NCBI GenBank assembly: GCA_964035795.1
Contig: OZ038325.1
Coordinates: forward strand, 8,813,698 to 8,877,697
Reading direction: 5' to 3'
Origin: Pterobdella sp. o SKG-2022
Taxonomy: Eukaryota; Annelida; Clitellata; Hirudinida; Piscicolidae
Length of the DNA: 64,000 bases
This document shows positions 34,101 through 49,100 of the stretch, one piece after another. A program made the position numbers and the translations under genes. Positions within the stretch are counted from its first letter, which is position 1. Each line of letters opens with the position of its first letter. The notes beneath the pieces are model-generated. The model did no database searches and was not told the origin of the DNA. It worked only from the letters and a program-made list of their open reading frames with translations.

Positions 34101-37100
34101 CCATATTCATACAAACTTCATTCTGACCAACCATAAACACTCAACTCAAACCTACACTATCCCACAGGGTGTTGGTCAGTATGGAGTCTTTGATGGTGAA
34201 GGGATATCACCAAGGCAAACATCCCACTAAGAAAACCCCCATATTAGCGCAGACCGAGCTGATCCAAGAAGGTTGGTGCTTTAAGTTGCAGTTGGAACCC
34301 TCGTGCGTGAGTGATGTGTGTGTGTGTGTGTTTTTGTGTGTATGTGTGTTTTTGTGTTTGTGTGTGTGTGTGTGTTTGTGTTTGTGTGTGTGTGTGTGTG
34401 ACGCCACACTTTCAAAGTGCACCACACTCAACTCAACACACCAGGCATAAAAATGATGGACGTGCTTTTTGAAACAAACCCCCAAGACAAATCATGTGAC
34501 ACACGCATCAACATTACTGCCCAACCACTGCGAATAACTTATGATGCTGTATGTTGGGGGGGGGGGGAGGATGGAGGGGGAGAAACTGAGGGGTTGATGA
34601 TGGATGTGAGAAGTATGTTAGGTGGGGAACGGGAAGTTGAAGCGTTTGTGATGATAATAGTCCAACCCATGCCAGCATAGAAACGGACGCAAAACGATGA
34701 TGATGGTGATAATGAATAGTGGTTTTTGTTTTGTATATGTGAGGTTTTATGTTGGTTGTGGGTTGTATGGGGGTCAATGTTGGGTTAGTGAGGTTCCTTT
34801 CTGAAGTTGATTTAACAATTTAATTGTTAACATTCTTTAAAAAGCTTAAAACTCCATATAAATCTTCAAAACATCTTTAACCCTCAAACGACTCATGATC
34901 CCATGCATCTCAGGTCACAGTGATCAAACTAATGGACTTTTTTAAACCTCCTGACTACATTCAACTGGCTCAGTATGTGATATTAGTATACAAAAACCGT
35001 CTAATGAATATTTATTGAAAACTTAATAAATATTCATTAATGCATACTTAATAACCCCTCCTCCAACTTCTCCCGCCATCATAGGATCCAGGCGGCAGCA
35101 TTTGTGGGTTTGGAGCGCATGAGGGAACAGACGGTAGCTGGCCTCCAGTACGCCATAGAGCAGCAGAAGATCACGGAAGTGTCCATCACTCTGCATCCCT
35201 GTTACATCGTTGTGCCGTTCAAGGGAGAGTACAGGGAGTATGTGTTTGTGTGTGTGTCTGTTTGTTTGAGTGTTTTTTTGTTTGTTTGTGTATTTTTGAT
35301 GCAGTGTTAGTGTTCGATGTTGTGATAGAAGCTAGGGTTTTTGAACTTACGCATAACTGAGTTTTTGTTTTACCTTGCTTAACATGTTCAACTAAAATGC
35401 TTACTCTTTAAAATGCATGAAACTATATAAAGCTGAAAACTTTTTAAAATGCAAAAACATATACAAATATTTAAAAAAAAACACATCATATAGTGATAAC
35501 ATATAATGATAAACGTACACATAGTTAACACCAATTTTAACGAGGAATACTCAATGGTAACAAAATGGAATAATTGAACTGAAATTTATGTTTTGTGAAG
35601 AGAGTATATTTAAAAATTTTATTCTATAAAAAATTTTAAATAAAAATTGTTGATATACAAAAATATGTTATATACAATTCAAACCTCAAATAAAACGCAC
35701 GCCATGCCACCATCACATCCCTCCACCACCCACCTGTGTCTGGCAGGACATGCCAGTTGATGGTACTCGACCTAGGAAAGCTTAACATCGGCAATTCCAA
35801 TTTACGCACCAGGAATCTGTCACTTACTGTAAGTTGGGCCGGTGATAAAATTGTTTGTTTTAGTTTTTTTTTGTTGCCGCAACAATAGTATTCATAATAT
35901 TTTAAATATTATTTTTATTATTATAGCAATTTAATTATTATTTTTTTTGCATTTCATTATTCACGATGTCGTTGAATCCAGGGTGAAAGGTCATTGAAGG
36001 AGTTGAAGAAGAAGGTGTATGACGTGTTTGACCTCAAGATCAACAAGGTCTCCATTTTGTTCGTGCAGTCAGGTGAGGTCGAGCGGGGTATGGTAGGGTC
36101 ACGTGGGTTTGTAGGGTCGAGCAGGCTATGGTAGAGTCACGTGGATTTGGGTTTTATAAGGGCCATGAACATTTTTTGTTTCAGTATGTTTCCAATAAAA
36201 AAATATCACCATTTGCTGAGAAAAACGAGATAAAATCATCAGAAGATGATGATTTTTCAGTGTTTTTGGAAGCCATTCTTAACAAATATCTGCTCAACAC
36301 TCAGCCACAAACCCAACAGAGGCTGAGAGAGCAAAGTTGATGAAGGGGAGGTGTCTTTCAACAGATGGCAAGGAAGAAGGAACAGCGTGCACTGATGATA
36401 AGTTCATCCTTAAACCCATGAGTCTGAATGTGGAGTTCCAAAAGTGCCTGCTTGAAGATGTCAAATTGCCCAGGTGTTTTGTGTGGTAGGGTAGTTGGGG
36501 TTTGGTGGTTTTAGCTTGGGTTGATTTGGTTGTGGGAATGGTCAAAGATTAGATTGATTTGATAGTTTAAACAGAGTAACAGTGAAACTAAAAACCAAAA
36601 AAACCTCCAGGCTAAGACTACTCGGTTGTTTACCCAGCATCGACTTCGCCTTCTCAGATACCTGCCTAGTGGACATGCTGGTTCTATTTCTCAGCATCCC
36701 TTTGCCGCAGTCTCAGGGAGCTACAGAAGAAGCTTTTGCTGGAGAGAATAAGGTAGGAAGTTGATGAGAATTATTGTACTTTTACGATCTTAATGCTTTG
36801 TATATGTATATAGATATGGAAGCTAATGATGGTTATCAAACATTTTCATTCTAACACTTCATATATATAGTTCTCCATAATTTCGGTATGATTTTTGTAC
36901 AGGCTAGGGACACCATGATCAGAGAAATGGCTGCGCACAAAAGGGCCAAGAATGTTCACAAGGTGTGTCTAATAAATTAAATATATTTATTCATGAGGCG
37001 TTGAATTTTTCAAATTAAATAAAAAATCAAATCTAATAAACTATGTATTATCTATGAAGAGGTGCCAGAGAAACTTTTCTAATATATATCACAATAATTC

Positions 37101-40100
37101 TCGACTCATAACATAATAATTACTCACACCAAGATTCTGTTAAGCGCTCCATCTGTAATAAGGGAAAAAATAGTTGAAGAGGATGAGGGGGTGGTTGATG
37201 ATGAGGAGGTAAATGAGGAAGATGAAGATGAAGATGATGAGTTCAAAGATGCTCAAGAGATACCTGCGGATTTCAAAGTGGGTGATTAAGTTCGATAGCT
37301 GGAGAATTTCTTAATATTGAATGGAAATAACTTTAGTAAAATTTATAAAGAAGCTTCATTAATAAGCTATGCAAAGATTCTTTCAAAACATCACCCGTAT
37401 AGTCTTTAATCACGACATAACAAATTACCTCACCAATCAGCCAATCACTACGCAGATACCAAAGAAGCTAGTGAAGCAGATAAGCAGACGAACCAACGAA
37501 AAGAAGCAACAAGACGAATCTAACGCTCACCTCTCCACCAGCCTGGAAATCCAGTTTGACCTCAAACAGGTTTTTTGTGTGTTTGAATTTTTGTTTGATG
37601 TGCCTATTGAGTTTTTTAGTATGTTTTTTGAGTCAATACGGCGTGTTATATACAACTTCAGCCTTATTAAATACTGTTTCTATTGATATCACCAGGTATC
37701 ACTGAGTCTACTAAAAAAGACCCTCACAAAACCTGCTCTGCCCATGCTGAGATTCGAAGCGTCTGACATTGGCTTCACAATGGCTAGTAAACCAATGAGT
37801 AACTGCGTGACAGCCTTCATCAGGAACCTTTCGATGCAGCATTTTAATGGTTGGTCGTTGGGATTATGGTGTGTTGATGGATTGGGTATATGTATGTTGT
37901 AGTTCGAAGCTGGTTTTTTTCGGGGGTGGATAGAGTTGTTTTCAAAAATTGCTAAATAAATACATTGTACAGTTTATATTTGGTTATTTCATCAAATAAC
38001 ATTTCATTTAAAAACGCATACCCTATTCTCAAATACCCCTAACAGAGAGCAAAGAGGAACTGATACATCTGATCAACACATCGTCAGAAAGCCAGGAGAG
38101 TCTACTTTCTGTCACCATTGATATGGTAATCCTCAAAAAATATACATGCTTACAGTTTTTGATAGTAACATATACAGTGACGTGTGTGGTTAATTATTGA
38201 CTTTCATTCACCGCAGGCAGATAAGAAGCATCCGGAATTTTCCACAACATTCCAAAACACTCTGCAAAACATGCGTGTCAGCATGGGACACATGCATTTC
38301 TTGTTGCATCATCAAGTTCTCTGCAACCTGATTGGTTGGTTATGTATGCCAAACTAAGAAATAAGTCATTGATTGACTGGAATGTCCCAATTATACATCA
38401 TAAACAGTTTCATATTATGTTATTGGTAGACAGGTGTCTTGAAAATTGTATATTATAGTTACATATATATTAAAATGTCATAACACTTGTTTTCAGGTCT
38501 GTCTGCGTCAGTTCAACTAGCCATGAACGAGAGGCTGCCGAAGAACGAGAAGAAGGTCGAGAACAAACCCAAAGTGTTAGTTAACGGTGTTTTGGGTGTT
38601 TTGGATAGGTTTTTTGAGGTTCATGTATTGAATATTTTTATCATTTAAGTATAAAATTGTTGCGGTTTTCTATATTTTTAAACTCGTTTTTATCCATATA
38701 AATTAAATATATTTTTTGAAATTAACTTTTCACCGCTCAAATGCCATTTAAACTTAATTATTTTAAAAAAATAAGTCCATTACCTCACAACCACCACAGA
38801 GCACAACTGGAGAAACAAACCTCCCGGCTTTCCCTTCTATCCTCCAACAACGGTAGCGACAAAAAAGTTCTCATAAACAGTTAGTTTTCATAGGGATCCT
38901 TCCAAGTTAAATTATTTAAATATATCATTTAATGAGTTGAAATAGATGCATAGAATTATTGTTTAGGTTAAACTATAGCCATTTCTGAATCATTGTTTTT
39001 TAAATTCACTTCTAGCAAGGCTAGAACATGTGCATCTATACTAAAATGAATCTTAATCATTGCAGAGAATACAAAGGATGACGGAGTCGTAGCAACCAAG
39101 TTACAGGTAACTATTGAAGAATTTATGATTCATTTTAAATTTTTTCCAAAATTTTTAACTAATATAAAATAAATTTTAAAAAATTCCACTATTTCTAAAA
39201 ATCCGTCAAAAATACACACTATATAAATAATATTTTTTTTAAATGCACAAAATGGCCATATAAATAGCACATATATGACACATAGATAAACACCACATTA
39301 ATATTGGCATGAACAAAAGCATGCACCTAACAGATAAATATGAATTCCTTGGTCGTGAGTCTTGCCCATAGGAATGGGTCATTGGCTGACATCAAAGTTT
39401 TTGGTGTGTTGGCTTTGTTCATTTTTTCGTTGGATTATATAGTTTTAAGGGGGAAATTTAAATGCTGTTTGGCCATTTTATTCCCTGTTTTTAACTCATG
39501 CCACCCACTCCACACCCACCCAGGCTTGAAAGTAGCCATAACAATAGACCGAGCAAAGACCCGCGTGCAAACCTCCCTCACTGACCTCAACATTCTCAAC
39601 CAAATGCAAGAGACCATTCACAACAAGGTTTGATTATACATCAAACAATGAATGACAGTTTGAGGCTTTTATATGTTGTACATAATGATATATTTAGTGG
39701 GATTTCAACTTAGTTTTTAGATTTCCATATTTATGTTATATTTCCCAAAAATAATTTTCCTTTTTTTATGGTTATAACTCAATCATACAAGAATGGACCA
39801 ACTTGTAACTGATTATACTATTGATTTAGAGACATTGTAAGTATCTTGTATTTTAAATTTCAGTTAATAATATTGATAATAATATTGATTTACAACACAA
39901 CCAACCAATCACCAACCAGATTCTCTTCTTCGACGGAGACAACGTTTTCAACGCAGACTTCACCATGTTCAATCCCGGTGTAGATGAGTCGCAGGTGGAT
40001 ATGCTGTTGGTCTTTAGGACTGGCTGCATGAATGTGGTGTTCCTTAACTCTTTTGTGCAGTCATTGCTGGTTAGTGGAAGGGGAGAGAGGGGGTCGTTTA

Positions 40101-43100
40101 GAGGTGTTGTTTTGAAGGTTTTTGTTTTGTGGTGGTATGTATTTTGGGATTATTGTGAAGAATTTGTTTTTTAAAATTTATTCTACAAAATACTCGAAGA
40201 GTATATTTAATTTTATACATAAATAAATTTAGTTTATGAGGGTGCTTCTTGAATATATCCAATTCGAAATAAATTCTTCACAAACACTCATCATCTTATA
40301 GTCGTTCGTGAAAGTGTTTGAGAGTGCCAAAGTGGAGGAGGTGGGAGCAGCTGCGGCAGGAAAAGCTACGGAGGCAGCTATTCAGATGAGCCAGAAAACT
40401 ACCAAGATCAAGTGGGTTCCAGGCTTTGCTTATGTTCATTTTTACTTTATATATAACTCTTGTTTCTTTTGTCTAAATGGTGCCTCTTCACTGATTTTCG
40501 TTGTGTTTTTAGTTCAAAGGTGGCTGAAACCTCATTGTATCTTTTGTTTAATAGGTTTTATTTTATTGTGTTATTGTGATAAAAATTTGAGTGTTATAAG
40601 TTAAACATTCCGACACCAGGCTGGACATAGAGATAAACGCCCCTGTAGTCAGAGTCCCATGCCACAGCAACTCCCAACACCTCATCATTATTGACCTGGG
40701 ATTCCTCAAGATCCATAACACTTTTCTCCACCCACCCATACAACAACCACCCACTTCACACTCAACCCACCTATCTATCCTACAACCTATAACCACCCAT
40801 CCTCACACCCTCACCCAACAAACGCCTCTTCCCACGGTTGCTACATTGGATTCGATGACTGTGAGCTTGACTGATGTGCAGATATACAGGTTTGTGTGGA
40901 AGGATGGTGGGTGGTGACAACTAGCTTTATTCACTGTTATTCAATGGCCGTTCATATTTCGATAGCTGGACGCGTAAATAAGCATTTATATCAATTGAGA
41001 AATCAAATTTTATATTCAATTCGCTAATCATGAAAACCCAATAATATTAATATTCAAACACACTGCAAACTTTCATTTCTGAACATCTCTCCTTCCAACT
41101 TATTCTCACCTCTAAGGATTAACCAGATGGCAGGAAAAGCCAAAAGCATTTGTGACAGCCAGATCATGGAGCCAGTGAATATTTCTGTTTCTGTAACGAG
41201 GAACCTTTCAGCTTCCTGGTACCACAAAGTGCCTGACATACAAATTCAAGGACATTTGGAAGAATTGGCTGTGGGCTTTTGGAATTATTCAAATTTATCA
41301 CATATATATCTAAACTTTTATTTGATACCAATAAATTAATATTAACTTCATTTGAATCTATAAAAAGGTTTGATGAAGTAGGAAAATGAATTTTCTATAA
41401 GTTGACTGTAAATAGAAACCGTTAATCCATGCCAGGTCTTCGTCGACCAAGGTGACCTCAAGACAGTGTTGCTGGTCCTTTCGCAGAACTTGGCTGCTCC
41501 GGCCCCAACTCTCCATGCACACTTGAGCATCGACCAGTCTTCTTCTGAAGCTCAACCTGGGTCGGCTGTCGACCCGATAGACCCCAAGTCTAAGCTCACA
41601 ACTATTCTGGAGACAGAAGTAGAGGCAGTTGGAGGTGGGTGGGGTAGGTTTATGTGTGTATCTTTAAACTGTTTGTTTGTTTTTGCTTCGATGTTTGTAT
41701 GCTTCTAAATTGATAAAATCACTCTTATTATTATGAAATCAATATTTTTATACAGTTAACAACCAATTTTCTGTAGGAAAACCAAACGAGCAAACGATCA
41801 AAGAAAAAGCTAAGGAGTTCCACGAAGAATTGAAGCCACAACCTTCGGATATCTACACCACCCTGAAGATAGATTTTGAAGTGAAGAGGGTACAGATGCA
41901 ATTGTACATGTGTGGGTTGAATGAAGAGGTGGAGAAGGATAAAGGAGGAGAAGGTGATGGTCACTACTATGACAAGCTTCAGCAACAGTTGCATAACAAA
42001 CCAGCTAAACAAGTATAAAACTTTTTTTTTGGTTTTTTGATTTTTTATTTACTTGATATTTATGGTTAATTTTTGAAATAAAATGACTTATATTAATATA
42101 TAATTCTACTATACATTCATGGTTATTTATTTTCTCATCCTATATTAATCAAACGTACACTCAACCCAAACCACCTACCAGAAGGGTGTGAGAAGCACCA
42201 AAACCCCGGAAAACATGTTGACTAGTGTGCAGCTAGTCTCTTTCCGGCTGGAGGGCCTTAACAGCTCGGATTTTTCGTCTTCATACCAGGTCAAACTCTT
42301 CACCTTCCAAATCACCGACTCCAGGCCCGAGAAAAAGGACGGAATTACTAAGTAAAGGACTTATCTGTCTTTGTTAATTTAGGATTTACATAACCTTGTT
42401 TGAAATGTATATATATATAAATGATATTAATATGTATGAAGCATAAACACAAATGGTTATTTATAATGCATGAATATATGCATAATGATATTTTAATATC
42501 GTTATTTATTATATAGAAGATAAGCAATGATATAATGTTGAAGGTAGTTAATGCCAAGATTTTTATCCATTCAATCACCAACAAATCGATAATGAGTGAT
42601 AAAATGTTACCAGCATGTTTTCCCAGACTGACTCTTCTGCAGACAACCACATGTTTTCTTTGTTCTACAAACAACTGTCCTCCCAAGAACAACAAGGTGA
42701 GTGGTTCTGTGGTGTGGTGTTTCACGGTAATGTATTTATAATGGTGTTTTTGGGCCTGTGTTGAGATCTTATTGGGTAGTGTTTTATACTGTTAGTGTAA
42801 TCATGGAGATGGGCATAAAACAATAATTTGGGAAACAATGAAGTTTGAAATATTCAAAAAAAGTGGAGTTTATTAAAAATTTTCAAAAATTTTTTATCAC
42901 CTATTCATTAAATAAGCGAATGTATGTCATATTATCAATCAAAACTCTAACCCACATAATATCACCCTAAACCATTCAAACCCACCCAACACATCAGTGG
43001 AAATGTCGCTGGACCACCTGGAGTTTGTGGTATGTTTGGAGTTTCTGGTGAAACTTTTGCAGTTTTACAACGAGGCAACCGTTGAGCCGGCTAAGCAGAC

Positions 43101-46100
43101 GAATGTGCAACATATGACTGCCGTGTCAAACAAGCAGAAAAGACCTGAAGCTATTGGTTCGGGTTGTTTCGTTTTGTATAATAGTTTTGAAGTTTTGTTG
43201 GAAGTTTATGTGTGGGTGTTACCTTTTTATATGAGATTTCAATTTTAACAATGAACTATAATGGTTTTTATATGAACAGTTAAAATAGAATATTTTTATT
43301 TAATCTTTCAATGTTGTTTTATGTAGCCAGACATTCACACATATATTCAAACATACTCACACATCCTTCCCATCATCTCTATAATGATCAACCAGCCACC
43401 GCCCACAGAACCCCCTTCAAAACCACCACCCCCACTCAACCTCACCTTCACCTTCTACAAATCCACTGTGGTTTTGATTGAAGATGCTTCCAAGTTCGAC
43501 ACTAATTGTCTTCTGTTGCAGGTTGCTAATGCAGATTTCCATTTGAGGTTTTAAGTTTAGTGACTGGTATTTTATACTTGATAATGTGAGTTCAATTTAC
43601 GAAAAGCTTTGTGTTATTATTCAGTTATTAAAAGTGTTTGATTCAAATCGTTTTTGTTATTAGGGTAGTCTAGTTATTCGATATTTTTATGTGTAGTAGA
43701 TGATGTATTGATTTTAAGCGGTGGTGTAGTATAGAAGCTGCGGAATAAAATATACTCTTGAAATGTTATTATTTTTGTTTAGACACATTAATAAATGAAG
43801 GAATCAATCAACCAATCAATCAAAATCTTCAAATTAACTCAAGCTATTTAGAAATTATCCCCCAATAAACTCCACCCGCAACAGATAATGGCCTCATTCG
43901 CTGTGAACAACACCAAGATGCTGCAGAGCTACAAAGGCGCTATCAATGACCTCAACATAGTGTCGTGTGTTTTTAACAGGCGGAATGAACACACTGATCA
44001 GGTACGTGTGTGAATTGGGTGTGTTGTGTGTTTTGATGAAAGCAGTTTGGGAGGATTTGTTGTTTGACACTATAAAAATCGGTACTGCTTATAATAGTAT
44101 ATCTCCAAATATATACATAAATCACAAGTATATCAAAATGATACATAACTACATAGGTTTCTTCCACCACCAACACTACAGATTTTGACCCCATGTACCA
44201 TAGAATTCCAAAGCACAGCACCCCACCAAGACAACCCTCATATGGCCGTCATTGTCTCAGACATTAACCTCTTCGTGTCTCCAACCTCCAGCAGGATCAT
44301 CTCTGCCACCCTTAGTCCTCTGTCTGAGCTCAATGTGGGTTTGAGCCTTGGTGTGTGTGTTTTTGGGTTTGAAGATAGAGGGGGCTTGTGGGGTGATTCA
44401 ATCGATCAATTGTTTAATATAGTCTTGGTTTTTTTTTATTTTTTATGTGAAAATTAATTTTAAATAATAATTTAAATTATAACATTCAAATTACTCTCAA
44501 ACCATTTTACAATCTCAATCGCATGACATCCAACTACAAACACACACAACCATTTCATCGCAGACTGGTAAGGAGGAAAACTCCTTAGCCAAGATTCCTC
44601 CTAAGTTGTGGGCAGCAAAAAACATTGATGACTGCGATTACTGGTTTCTTAAGAAAGGTGTGTGTGTGGGGTGGGGAGGGGGAAGGGAGAGGGGAAGATG
44701 AGGGTAAGAAGGAATGTTATGAGGTTGTGTAACTTCAAGGGAAGGGTGATTAGGTATTGATAGTAATGATGATTTGTTGGAGGAGAGAATGAGATTGCGC
44801 AAAATTATGAAATAATCAATAAAATTCATCAATTTTGTTTCAAAGCTCCACATTTTAATCACTATCAGAAGATTCGGTGGATCTGTTTCCGTTTGGTCAC
44901 TTTAAGGAGCTTTGTAAGGAAGAGGAGAAGGAGGATAAAGATAAAAGAAGAGAACAAGTGATAATCAAATTTAAATATCATATAGATAAGGAGATATATG
45001 CCAAAGGATTATATTAATTTTGAATACAACAAACCCCAGTTGATCTTCACTAGCGGGAAGGTGTCTCTGACAGTGATGGGGGGCTGGGGAAACAAGACTG
45101 TACCCTTGCTCGTCACTGAATTACTCATAAATGATTTGGAGGCATATGATTGGTCCACGAAGGTGCTTACGTCATTTTTATTTATAGCCAACAATTTTCT
45201 TATAGTTTTTTTTGGTTTATTGAGGGGAGGGTATTATTTAGCAATAACATCTTGAATATTAAATTATTTTAATTAGAATGAAATTTACCTTATGAAGGTA
45301 TGACCACTTGTATCACCAAAATTTCCACCCCTCATCACCACCAATATCACCACCCAAAGTTGCAAGCCACATTTGACATGTCGATACAATCAGCATACTA
45401 CAACGATAAGCTGTCTGCCTGGGAGCCCATAGTGGAGCCCATAAATGTGGCAGATAAGGTGCTGCCATGGTGTATCGATGTTAAGGTGTGTGTGTGAGGT
45501 TTGGAAAGAAGGGGGGAAGAGAGGAACGGTTTGTGGGGTATTTTTGAGGGGTTTTGGAGGGCTTTAAGTACATATTGATTTTTTTTTCATTTTTAATCCA
45601 AGTTTTTATGGCTTAAAATTTTTTTTGATCATAAAAAACCCAACCAGAATCATGCTTCAATAAACAACCCTACCTCCACCATCTTTAAAGTACAAGCAGA
45701 ACACTGAAGTGAAGTCAATAGACAAAGATGATGTTGATGGTTTGATGATTCCACCGCTACCCAAAGCTTCTCTCACCCTATCTTCCACCCATCCCCTTGA
45801 AATCACCATCACCAAAAAGCTTCTCATGATTGTAACTGAGTTGAGCCAGGTTGGTGTGGTGGTGTGATGCTATGTGATGTAAGGAACACCGTGGAATGAG
45901 GTGCAATATTGTACAGTGAAATACATTACAGTAGAATAAAATGCAATGTAAATGATTCAATAAAATATATAACAATAAAAAATAGAATGCATACAATACA
46001 ATATATATCAATACAACATAATACAAAATACATAAGCCTCAACACACAATCTAACATAATCTTATATAAAAATTTTACACAACAATACACACAGTCGTTC

Positions 46101-49100
46101 TCAGAGGCCTACAGTCTAGTGGCCAGCTCAAACACCGCAGAACAACTCAGGGCTAAATACTCCATCAGTAATAACACAGGCTTGTATGTGTCAGTTAGGC
46201 TGGATGACACTCTAAAGGTTTCGTGGGATGTTGTTTCTTTGTGTTATGATTGTTTTGTAGATTGTTAGTCGATTGTGGTTTTTGTTTAAACTTTTAAAGT
46301 TTGAATTTGGCATTGAAATATCAACTTAATTATATGAGTTAACTAGTGTTGAATTTTGTTGTACATATATGTTAATATACACTATAATGATAAGCACTGT
46401 ACACTAAAACTATTACCACCAAAGCATTGGGATATTTCACATACATCACCACACAACACAGTTATTGCACGGGCCCTGCCATCAAAGTGTCATTGAGGTG
46501 GGTTTGAAGGATGAAGGTCTTATCCAACTAGCTCATAATCCTAACTATAAGAGGTTTGGAGGGTTTTGTGGTGTGGGTATAGATGGTGGTTGGGTGGGGT
46601 TTGGTGGTAATGATAGGGTGTATGGGATGTTATGGAGTTTGTGTATAGGTGAAGGAGTAGAGTGGGCTGTGGGAGGGTGTAGGCGATGTTATGGGGTATA
46701 GATGAAAGGATGTAGATGATGATGATGTTTAGGGTTACTGTCTACAACGCATCATATAACGGAGACATGAAAACAACATCCGACAGACTAAACACCCAAT
46801 ATTCTCAAGACCCAGACTTGAGCACAGCATCTGAAAAAAATGACTACATGAATTTCTCATTCAAGAACCTCTATGGCAAAAGCCTTGACTACAATGTCAA
46901 GAAATGCTCCGTTTTTGTTAGTCGTTTATGGTTGTTTCAAGGGTTTTAGATTACTTTTTGAAATACTTTTAGATTAAATAGTGATTTATTTTGAAATATA
47001 AAGTTTTTAGAAGAATATTTAAAAAATAAAATTATAATTATAATTAAAAAATTATGAATCTTCCTAACATTCATATGTGACTATCTCCTTAATATCTCCA
47101 ATCACAACTCTTGCCAACAACATATAAACGCATTGTTTCACCCCTAGTTTAATGAATTTGGGGAAAGCAGACAAGTGAGGTTTGGAAGGTCGGAAAAGAG
47201 GGCATTCTTGTTTGCTCAAAGGTAATGGACTGTGGGGGGAATAAAGATGGAAATAAAGATAAAATAGGCATATAGGGAAATATATCCACAAGTAGCTTTT
47301 ATAGGTTATATTAATATTTACCTAATTTAAACTACTTCAATACCCTATAATCCTGTAGTTAAACCCACTTCCTCATCTTATAACCCTTTAATATAATCCA
47401 CCATTTCATAATGAGCAGTCGAGCTGGAGAACTGATCCAAGTAGTGTGCCATACCAAGGTAATCACTATTGATTTTAAGCACCTATATACCATTAGCTGC
47501 ATTTTGTATTTATACCGCTATTCATGTGTTCATCAACATTAGACATCCTACATTATTTTTGTAGTTTATATTCATTTATACATATGTATGTATATATACA
47601 AATACACAATGACAGGTATCCTACGGAGACAGATTGGTGGCCTTGAGATCCACTGTGAGGGTGGGTGATGTTTAGCCATCATATTACACACATAAACAAA
47701 CTTTCAACCAATCAAACACATTCACACACACACACAGGTGACAAATAATCTCCCGGTGGATATGGAGGTGTATTATGAGCAGGACTGTGACGTCAAAGCT
47801 TTTTGTGGCACCGTTGCTGCAGGTGAACACATATTTTCGCTATTTTTGATAACATACTCCCGCCATTATAGGCGACATAATCTTCCGCCATTTTAAACAG
47901 TTTTCATATATGAGTTTAAACTAATAATATTCCCATCAAATGCAACCAGGCAGCACCTACAGTCTGCCATGTTCAGTTGTAGCAACACCTCCACATAAGT
48001 TGTTTATCAGACCTGTGCAAGAGGAGTGAGTGGTGGGGTGGGTAGAAGAGTTGTGTGATGGGAAGGATTGTGGTGTGATGGATTGTGGTGTGAGGGGGTT
48101 TTGTGGTCTGTCGGATGGTGGTGCAGTAGGTTGTGGTATTTTTTAGTATATTGGTGTTGTATGGTAGAAGTTGTATTATATAGATTTTTCTAGACTTTAC
48201 CTATAAATATCAACCAATCAAACACAGTTTCAAGATTTCCGAAACAGCATTATCGTGGAAAACAACCACACCAACAACTGTACAATGTCTGAGGCCTTTT
48301 AATGCCCCTCTCTGTGTCTCTGTGAGTATGTGTGCGTCTGTGTGAATGTATGTGTTTGTTTGGGAGTTTGTGGGAGCCTGTGTGTTTGTTTGTCTTATTT
48401 TTATGTTTATAAGTTTGTGTGTATTCTAATTGCATATTCAGTCATAGGTGATTCTTTTTCTATTACATCATTGTTTCAGTTAATATTATTCTTTTGAAAA
48501 AATTATAAGTATTTTTTATTTTTTAAATTTTTGTTTCAATATTATTAACAAATTGATAAAATCATCCCCAAACAACACAAAGGTGCAAATGAAAAGAGAG
48601 CTGGTACTGAAGGAGTACACTCACGACCTGACAGTTACTACACATGAGGTTCGTGTAAACTTGTTTGTGCGAAGTATGGCAGTAATGTTGTGAGGAGTTG
48701 GGGTTAAGCAATATATGAGACAGAAGAAAAAATTTATTAAAATTCCCCAAGCGTTTGACTGCCGTATTTATGCTTAAAGCTTTGTAGTGTTTATCGTAAC
48801 AGTATAAGCTAAAAGTTAATAGCGCTTGTATTTACGTTAGGTACTAAAGACTATGTATTGCTTGTATAATCTCCACAGTTGATACTACTACCTGGCATTG
48901 TTTTCACCAACCTCCTTCCTATTCCCATCATCATCTGTCTTGAGGTTTAATTCTATCATTTTCACCACAATTTTTATTTTTCTTATGGCTGTTATTATTA
49001 TTTTTATTATTATTATTATTATAAACACCATCATCATCAGCATCACCATCATCATCATCATCATCACTTAGGACTTCAAAGAGAAGCACAATTTAAAAGA

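Larger units (their letters stand above)
31448..37277 (+). other. VPS13: VPS13 segment 2: exons 12-29, residues 300-893, with FFAT motif
   Basis: Exons: 31448-31548, 31673-31763, 32155-32247, 32529-32591, 33164-33269, 33423-33520, 33751-33818, 33913-33990, 34168-34271, 34445-34548, 34914-34972, 35085-35237, 35747-35828, 35982-36072, 36365-36473, 36575-36752, 36903-36962, 37134-37277. Includes [33 protein letters not shown] and YDAIGY, all typical of VPS13A/C. Exon 29 encodes an acidic run and the FFAT-like EFKDAQE at residues 881-887, expected to bind ER VAP proteins. In exon 16 an internal donor (GTAAGC at about 33233) would break the frame; the donor at 33270 keeps it. Confidence 0.92.

Noticed and set aside
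43522..43547. Longer version of VPS13 exon 48 ending at 43547
   Set aside because: Its phase would create a stop at the start of exon 49; the 43521 end keeps the frame and fits the family.
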